Shown here one piece after another: positions 23,339 to 27,828 of a stretch of 27,828 bases of DNA. The stretch is from JBBIRT01 sp037441725 (GTDB lineage Bacteria; Desulfobacterota; BSN033; UBA1163), in the NCBI GenBank assembly GCA_037441725.1, contig JBBIRT010000029.1, positions 1-27,828 of the forward strand, written 5' to 3'. The notes below the pieces were generated by a model. That model ran no database searches, was not told the DNA's origin, and worked only from the letters and a program-made list of their open reading frames with translations. A program made the position numbers and the translations under genes. Every line of letters begins with the position of its first letter. Positions within the stretch are counted from its first letter, which is position 1.

Positions 23339-24574
23339 CTACTTCTTCGGCCATGGTGGCTTTGGAAAGATAGGGTTTGCAGTAGCTTTATTCTTAGGTA
23401 AGATGACCTCCCATTCGCCTTGTTGCCATTGACCCCACTCACCGGGGTGGCATTCTTTTGCCAAACGTTTTTTCTCATCAAACCAGGTCAATCCCAATGC
23501 CGTTTCAAACTTTTCATTTACCATGGTATCTCTTATTTTTTTCTGGTTTAGGGTTCCAGCCTTTTCAATGGCCTTCTCGAGAAATTGTAGCGATCCCCAA
23601 TAGTAGAGATTTCCCCATAAATCAATTGCCTTTTCTCCATAGCGAGTAATGATTTTATCATAGAGAGATTTGGCTGCTGGAGATTGCTTTGGGCTCCAGG
23701 CCCCTCCACCAATTAATCCCTCAATCGTATTGGCACCAAATATGTCTCTAAACCAAAGAGCAAATGGGCCTACATTCGCCTCAAACACTTTTGGGTTAAA
23801 ATTAATCTCTATAGCTTATTTAGTAACGAGGACAGATTCGTCAGGATAGGAGAAAGAGCAAAAGGCATCTACGTTAGCGGCCTTAGCCTCCTTCAATAAA
23901 AGTGACATATCCTTAATTCCTAAAGGATGACTCTTTAGCATAACGATTTGTAATCCTCTCTTTTGAAATTCTGGAATGGCTGTATTGGAATATTCTATAC
24001 CATGAAGGTCTTCATTAAAGGTGATGGCCACTGTTTTCACACCCCATTCCAAGAACTGGTCCGCTAACAGTGGTATCTGATAGTGATTAGAATAATTCAA
24101 AACAGGGAAAAAGTAGGGGAGTTCAGCGGCTAAAGACTCGAGACTGGTTGCCCCGCCTTCGGCCCCCATGAGGATATATCCGTATTTATTAGTAACCGGG
24201 GCTGTAGCAAAAAGAAAAGAGGTACTGCAAGGAGGAAAAAGTAGGTCAACTTTGTCTTCTATAATCAATTTTTCAATGAGTCTTACCATCGTTCCATGGT
24301 CGCTTTTATCATCGTATATTTTTAATTCTATAGGTAATCTCTTGCCATATTCTTTTACATATATCCCGCCCTTGGCATTGACCTCCTCAACCCACAAGCT
24401 CTGGGGAGGGGCACCTCCTGAAAGGTGAATAATTGAATTAGGACCTGAAAGAGAAACTGCTTGACCAATAAAGATTTTATCTTTCTTGAGTGTTTCTTTA
24501 GCAAAAGCAGAACCAAATAAAAAAATTACAATGGCCATAAACGCGAACAAACCGAGTGATCCCCTCTTTTTCAT
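23339..24574 (-). pseudogene. ABC transporter substrate-binding protein (branched-chain amino acid type), interrupted by one stop
   Basis: The frame is open for 411 codons except for a single TAA at 23818-23816. Upstream of it there is a signal peptide (KKRGSLGLFAF to GSAFA, cleaved before KE) and a LivK-like periplasmic binding domain (IFIGQAVSLSGPNS, IYDDKSD, LEWGVKTVAI). Downstream, in the same frame, the protein continues (EINFNPKVFEANVGPF, GGGAWSPKQSP, WGSLQFLEKAIEKAG, KIRDTMVNEKF) to a normal end. A CAA to TAA change would explain it. No permease or ATPase gene is near, so it was an orphan binding protein. It is either a recent pseudogene or a sequencing/assembly error. The upstream gap 24575-24871 holds no gene. 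Confidence 0.85.
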
Positions 24575-24871
24575 TTTAAGCCTCCTTCGAAACTCTTCAA
24601 CATTATTCTAAGTCTTATCCATGGAAAACCATCACCTTTTTTTCATTAATCATAAAAAACCACTCTCTTACAATAACCAACTCTCTATTTTCTTTTCTAC
24701 ATTTACCCTTCTATCTTAACAAAATCATAAATCTCAAACACACTATATTCATTTAATGTCTGCGTACTACAGCTATACCAAATCCAAAAAAATGTCAATA
24801 GTGAAAGTGAAGGTGGGCAAGGTTTAGGTATTTTGTATAGGAGGAATTTTAAAGAAGGGTTTTGAGGATGG

Positions 24872-25606
24872 TTAATCGTGGTCCATACCCCAGGCTTCAA
24901 ATATCTTTCTATAAAGTTCGGGCTGTGGAAAGTCCGGTCTCATCATCATTTGCTCATGGGCAAATCCAGATTCATTTTTATCAAACTGCCTTAGGTTTTT
25001 TACCAGTTCGGACAGTTTATCCCTGGGCACAGAAAACATCATCTCTCCTGCAATGGTCAAGGCCCGTGCGTATTCACCAGGGTCGGGAAGGTTGATCCAG
25101 TATTCGCCATTCAACATTACGGGAACAACAGAATGAGAACAGGAAAAAGGGAAGAAGTTCGACTTCACCAAAGGTCTATCTTCCATTTTCAGTGAAAGAA
25201 GCATAATTCGAAGTTGATTGGTATCGCAATAGATCATTACAACATCTGGCTCGAAAGTAGCCTTTTTCAATGGGGCAGTGAGAATGCCGATATACCTGCC
25301 ATACTCAAAGCAATTTTGGGTTCTGGCGATAGGACTATCAGGCTTGGGAACCAGGCCGTAAGCTATGACTGCTCCTGGGCACCAATTGTCTTCCTTCAGC
25401 ATAGCCACCGTGGCTCCTTCGCGCCGTGACATTGCAAAAGCCTGACATTGGGCAAGATGATAGTTGCGGTCTCTTTTGGGTCGAATGGCCCCTTCTGGGA
25501 TATCTGTTTCTTTTTCCAGCATTTTTACAGTAATCGGGGAAGTACGTAATCCCAATAGATTCTCCAATTCCTCTCCATATTGATTGTATTCACTCAATGT
25601 TTTCAT
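24872..25606 (-). CDS. DUF169 family protein (copy 3)
   Basis: The product has 244 residues from an ATG eight bases behind AGGGG. It is strikingly similar to copy 1: EYNQYGEELENLLGLRTSPI, RPKRDRNYHLAQCQAFA (Cys54), KEDNWC (Cys76), FEYGRYIGIL, FEPDVVMIY, LPDPGEYARAL and a C-terminal MRPDFPQPELY. It lacks about 25 residues that copy 1 has before FEYG, so one of the two gained or lost a segment. It is soluble, with no signal peptide. It stands alone, 266 bases behind the 5' side of the broken binding-protein gene and 189 bases from a repeat copy. The biochemical role of DUF169 is unknown. Confidence 0.85.
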   Translation of the reverse strand: MKTLSEYNQYGEELENLLGLRTSPITVKMLEKETDIPEGAIRPKRDRNYHLAQCQAFAMSRREGATVAMLKEDNWCPGAVIAYGLVPKPDSPIARTQNCFEYGRYIGILTAPLKKATFEPDVVMIYCDTNQLRIMLLSLKMEDRPLVKSNFFPFSCSHSVVPVMLNGEYWINLPDPGEYARALTIAGEMMFSVPRDKLSELVKNLRQFDKNESGFAHEQMMMRPDFPQPELYRKIFEAWGMDHD

Positions 25607-25794
25607 CTATCGGCCCCTAATCATGCGTGATTTTTCAAACGGATATCTCCCTAAATATCTATAATCATCCCTCTCAAAGAGGTAAGATCCATTAGCTCTG
25701 CTCTTTACCCTTGGTTAACTTTTTCTTTAAAATATCCTTCTTTCCTATTAACAAAATTAATGTTGATCGTCAACTACCAAATGAAAAAGGGGAG

Positions 25795-25961
25795 GGTTCT
25801 AATTTTGTCTCTTTCCTTAGGTCTTCCAATTGGCCTGATCATTCCTCCTATTCCATAGTTCTTTCGGAAATAAAAAACAAAATCCTCACTTCCGTATATC
25901 ACCCGGTGATTCATCTCCCCCTTCATCTCATCATTTCTACGTAACATCCCTTCCTCGAATT
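25795..25961. repeat. Direct repeat copy 1 (possible RAYT-type transposase relic)
   Basis: This ~167-base stretch recurs in the same orientation at 27662-27828 with about six differences counted by eye. Read on the minus strand, both copies encode MNHRVIYGSEDFV and IGGMIRPIGRPKERDK, and copy 1 has an upstream KYRKFEEGMLRR; this resembles the C-terminus of REP-associated (Y1/IS200-like) transposases, from memory. No complete transposase is present. The short palindrome atcacc-c-ggtgat lies inside. It sits in the 431-base gap between the DUF169 and msrAB genes, whose remainder (25607-25794, 25962-26037) shows nothing else. Confidence 0.7.
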
Positions 25962-26037
25962 TCCTATATTTTCTCCTCCTCTCTAACTGATCCTTTTTAT
26001 TGACTAAAAAAAACAGGCTGATTATTCTCAAGAAGAC

Positions 26038-27144
26038 TCATCTCTTCATAAAAAGATTCAGATACTCTCCATAGCCTTCTTTTTCAAGATCTTCTTTAGG
26101 GATAAATCTGAGGGAAGCAGAATTTATACAATATCGGAGCCCGGTGGGGGGTGGTCCATCCTTAAAGACATGACCGAGATGGGAGTTACCGTCCCTACTT
26201 CTCACCTCAATGCGATTCATGAAAAAACTCCGGTCCTCCCTTTCAACAATATTCCCCGGTTCAAGAGGCTTGGTGAAACTGGGCCACCCAGTTCCTGAAT
26301 CAAACTTATCGAGCGAACTAAAGAGCGGTTCTCCAGAGACTATATCCACATAAATCCCCTCCCTCTTATTGTCCCAATATGGGTTTTGGAAGGGGGGCTC
26401 AGTCCCCTCGTTTTGAGTCACCTCATATTGTAAGGGTGTCAGTATTTTCTTTAAAGTGTCCTCATCAGGTTTTCGGTATATCTTTTTTTCCATACTTTTT
26501 ATCCCTTCTGTCCTTTTTCCCCAGACCGTAGTTGAAAATTGATCCCGACCAGAATTGGACCTATAGAGTTGATATTTGTATGAATTCTTTTTGTAATAAT
26601 CTTGATGATATTCCTCAGCTTCATAAAATCTTGTGAATTTAAGGATCTCTGTGATGACGGGTTTTTTGTACCTTCCTGATCTGTTCAGATTTTCTTTCGA
26701 TTTTTCTGCTAATCGTTTCTGTTCTTCATCGTGATAGAAGATGGCGCTACGATACTGTGGACCCCGATCCACAAACTGACCTCCGGAATCTGTGGGATCA
26801 ATATGCTTCCAGAAGGTATCAAGTAATTCTTCATAGGTGATCTTTGTCGGATCGTAGTAGACTTGAACGGCCTCCACATGGCCTGTTGTGCCAGAAGAGA
26901 CCTCCTCATAAGTAGGGTTTTCTTTTTTTCCCCCAGTATAGCCAGAGATGACCTTGACAACACCGGGCAACTTTTCGAAATCAGCTTCTGTGCACCAAAA
27001 ACATCCTCCAGCAAACGTGGCGATGCGCAATTCTCTGTTTTCTTTAGACATATCCTTTCCCTCCAGCTTCCCCAAATCCATCTTTTGGCAGCCAGTGATT
27101 ATTAGCAAAAGCAAAGACATCTCAATGATTAGCCCTTTTCTCAA
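26038..27144 (-). CDS. msrAB: Lipoprotein MsrA-MsrB fusion methionine sulfoxide reductase
   Basis: The product has 368 residues. A TTG start at 27144 is supported by GGAGGT seven bases upstream and by a basic n-region (RKG); an ATG at 27120 would lose it. The lipobox IITGC (Cys19) marks a membrane lipoprotein, so repair acts outside the cytoplasm. The MsrA domain (about 38-200) has GCFWC (Cys48, Cys51), GYTGG and HVEAVQV, and reduces the S-epimer of methionine sulfoxide. The MsrB domain (about 222-355) has FDSGTGWPSF and RYCINSASLRF with catalytic Cys339 for the R-epimer. The MsrB part has no CxxC zinc sites and the whole protein has no further Cys apart from these, so the recycling route must use Cys48/51 or an external reductant. 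It stands alone between two repeat copies. Confidence 0.93.
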   Translation of the reverse strand: MRKGLIIEMSLLLLIITGCQKMDLGKLEGKDMSKENRELRIATFAGGCFWCTEADFEKLPGVVKVISGYTGGKKENPTYEEVSSGTTGHVEAVQVYYDPTKITYEELLDTFWKHIDPTDSGGQFVDRGPQYRSAIFYHDEEQKRLAEKSKENLNRSGRYKKPVITEILKFTRFYEAEEYHQDYYKKNSYKYQLYRSNSGRDQFSTTVWGKRTEGIKSMEKKIYRKPDEDTLKKILTPLQYEVTQNEGTEPPFQNPYWDNKREGIYVDIVSGEPLFSSLDKFDSGTGWPSFTKPLEPGNIVEREDRSFFMNRIEVRSRDGNSHLGHVFKDGPPPTGLRYCINSASLRFIPKEDLEKEGYGEYLNLFMKR

Positions 27145-27353
27145 ATTTCACACCTCCCTGTCAACTCATTTGATAAAAACCTTTCCAAGAATTTAAGACA
27201 CGAATATCTTAATATAAGTATAATCATTCGGATGGAAAAATGGTAAAGAAAACCTCAGATGAGATATTTATAAAAACTTAGTGGGGACCTTATCTTCCAT
27301 GAAGAAGGATAGATTTGAATCTGTATTCAATTTATTCTTATTATAAAGAATAA

Positions 27354-27623
27354 CTATTTGCCAACAAACATCCAGAGACCAATTGCGATGAAGGCCAGGG
27401 CCGCCACCTTTTTAAGAATATTCTGAGGGATTACAGCAATCAACCCTTCACCTAAAAGAACTCCAGCCAACGTAACGAGGCACAAAGCCAGAGAGGCTCC
27501 AGTGAATACAGACAAAGGGAGTTTTGTCTTAGAAGTCATCATGATGGTTGCCAACTGAGTTTTATCACCCAGTTCGGCCAAAAAAATCGTACCGAAGGTG
27601 GTAAGAAAAATCTTCCAATCCAT
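27354..27623 (-). CDS. Half-size GDT1/TMEM165 (UPF0016) family cation transporter
   Basis: The product has 89 residues from an ATG seven bases behind AAGGAGG. It has about three transmembrane helices and the family motif ELGDKTQ (Glu17 to Gln23). Full GDT1/MneA proteins have two such halves with two motifs and export Mn2+ or exchange Ca2+/Mn2+ for H+. This gene encodes only one half, which is known for the family in some bacteria, where halves pair as dimers. No second half-gene is seen in the window, so it is a homodimer or pairs with a product encoded outside. The 209-base gap up to msrAB (27145-27353) shows nothing. A repeat copy starts 39 bases upstream. Confidence 0.85.
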   Translation of the reverse strand: MDWKIFLTTFGTIFLAELGDKTQLATIMMTSKTKLPLSVFTGASLALCLVTLAGVLLGEGLIAVIPQNILKKVAALAFIAIGLWMFVGK

Positions 27624-27661
27624 TCCATTTCCTCCTTAAATCTTAGGGATAGAGAAAGGAC

Positions 27662-27828
27662 GGTTCTATTTTTGTCTCTTTCCTTAGGTCTTCCAATTGG
27701 CCTGATCATTCCTCCTATTCCACAGTTCTTCTGAAAATAAAGAACAAAATCCTCACTTCCGTATATCACCCGGTGATTCATCTCCCCCTTCATCTCATCA
27801 TTTCTACGTAACATCCCTTCCTCGAATT
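27662..27828. repeat. Direct repeat copy 2 (runs off the window)
   Basis: Same sequence and orientation as 25795-25961, at an offset of 1867 bases. Most of the differences fall in a short stretch where copy 1 has ctttcggaaat and copy 2 cttctgaaaat. Similarity begins at ggttct and continues to the window end, so the true right edge is not visible. Several differences change amino acids of the minus-strand frame (Phe/Leu, Arg/Gln, Tyr/Cys), so the frame is not clearly under protein selection. It lies just upstream of the GDT1-like gene and may contain its promoter. Confidence 0.7.

Overview
The window looks like part of the chromosome of an uncultured anaerobic, Gram-negative bacterium, most likely from the Desulfobacterota (former Deltaproteobacteria). 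This rests on gene content, not on a marker gene: a HybA/NrfD-type membrane redox pair, a sigma-54 (NtrC-family) regulator with a c-heme histidine kinase, a GlcD-type FAD oxidase, bacterial GlnRS, three DUF169 proteins and three SnoaL-like paralogs. No tRNA, rRNA or CRISPR array was seen.

Left part (1-5,700, plus strand): the tail of a short-chain dehydrogenase, a zinc alcohol dehydrogenase, a FadR-type GntR regulator with a perfect palindrome just upstream, three tandem SnoaL/NTF2-like paralogs, a decayed reading frame and a DUF169 protein. This resembles an accessory catabolic locus under a GntR repressor; the substrate is unknown. Next (5,710-10,230, minus strand) come a GlcD-like FAD oxidase directly behind glnS, then a cysteine-rich ferredoxin-like protein with a possible winged-helix N-terminus.

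Centre (10,246-17,772, plus strand): an AT-rich regulatory region with a sigma-54-like promoter and an upstream inverted repeat, then a tight seven-gene operon ending in a rho-independent terminator. It encodes a membrane-anchored GcvH-like protein, a 28-residue membrane peptide, a Tat-type four-cluster Fe-S protein (HybA-like), a NrfD/HybB-like integral membrane protein, a second membrane-anchored GcvH-like protein, a GcvH-like protein with a four-cysteine N-terminus, and an acetyl-CoA-synthetase-like protein fused to a fourth GcvH-like domain. None of the four GcvH-like domains has the lipoyl lysine, all share a C-terminal extension, and the synthetase-like part has lost or changed most of its ATP and acyl-pocket signatures. 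This is the best candidate for an undescribed system: a quinone-linked redox module without a recognisable catalytic subunit, built around lipoyl-free H-protein folds.

Right of it (17,845-22,267, plus strand): a histidine kinase with two c-heme-type motifs in its extracytoplasmic sensor region and an NtrC-type sigma-54 activator, plausible regulators of the central operon, followed by archaemetzincin and a TatD-family hydrolase. The last part (22,317-27,828, minus strand) has two more DUF169 genes, a branched-chain-amino-acid-type substrate-binding protein broken by one in-frame stop, a lipoprotein MsrAB fusion, a half-size GDT1/TMEM165 transporter, and two copies of a ~167-bp direct repeat that may be a transposase relic.
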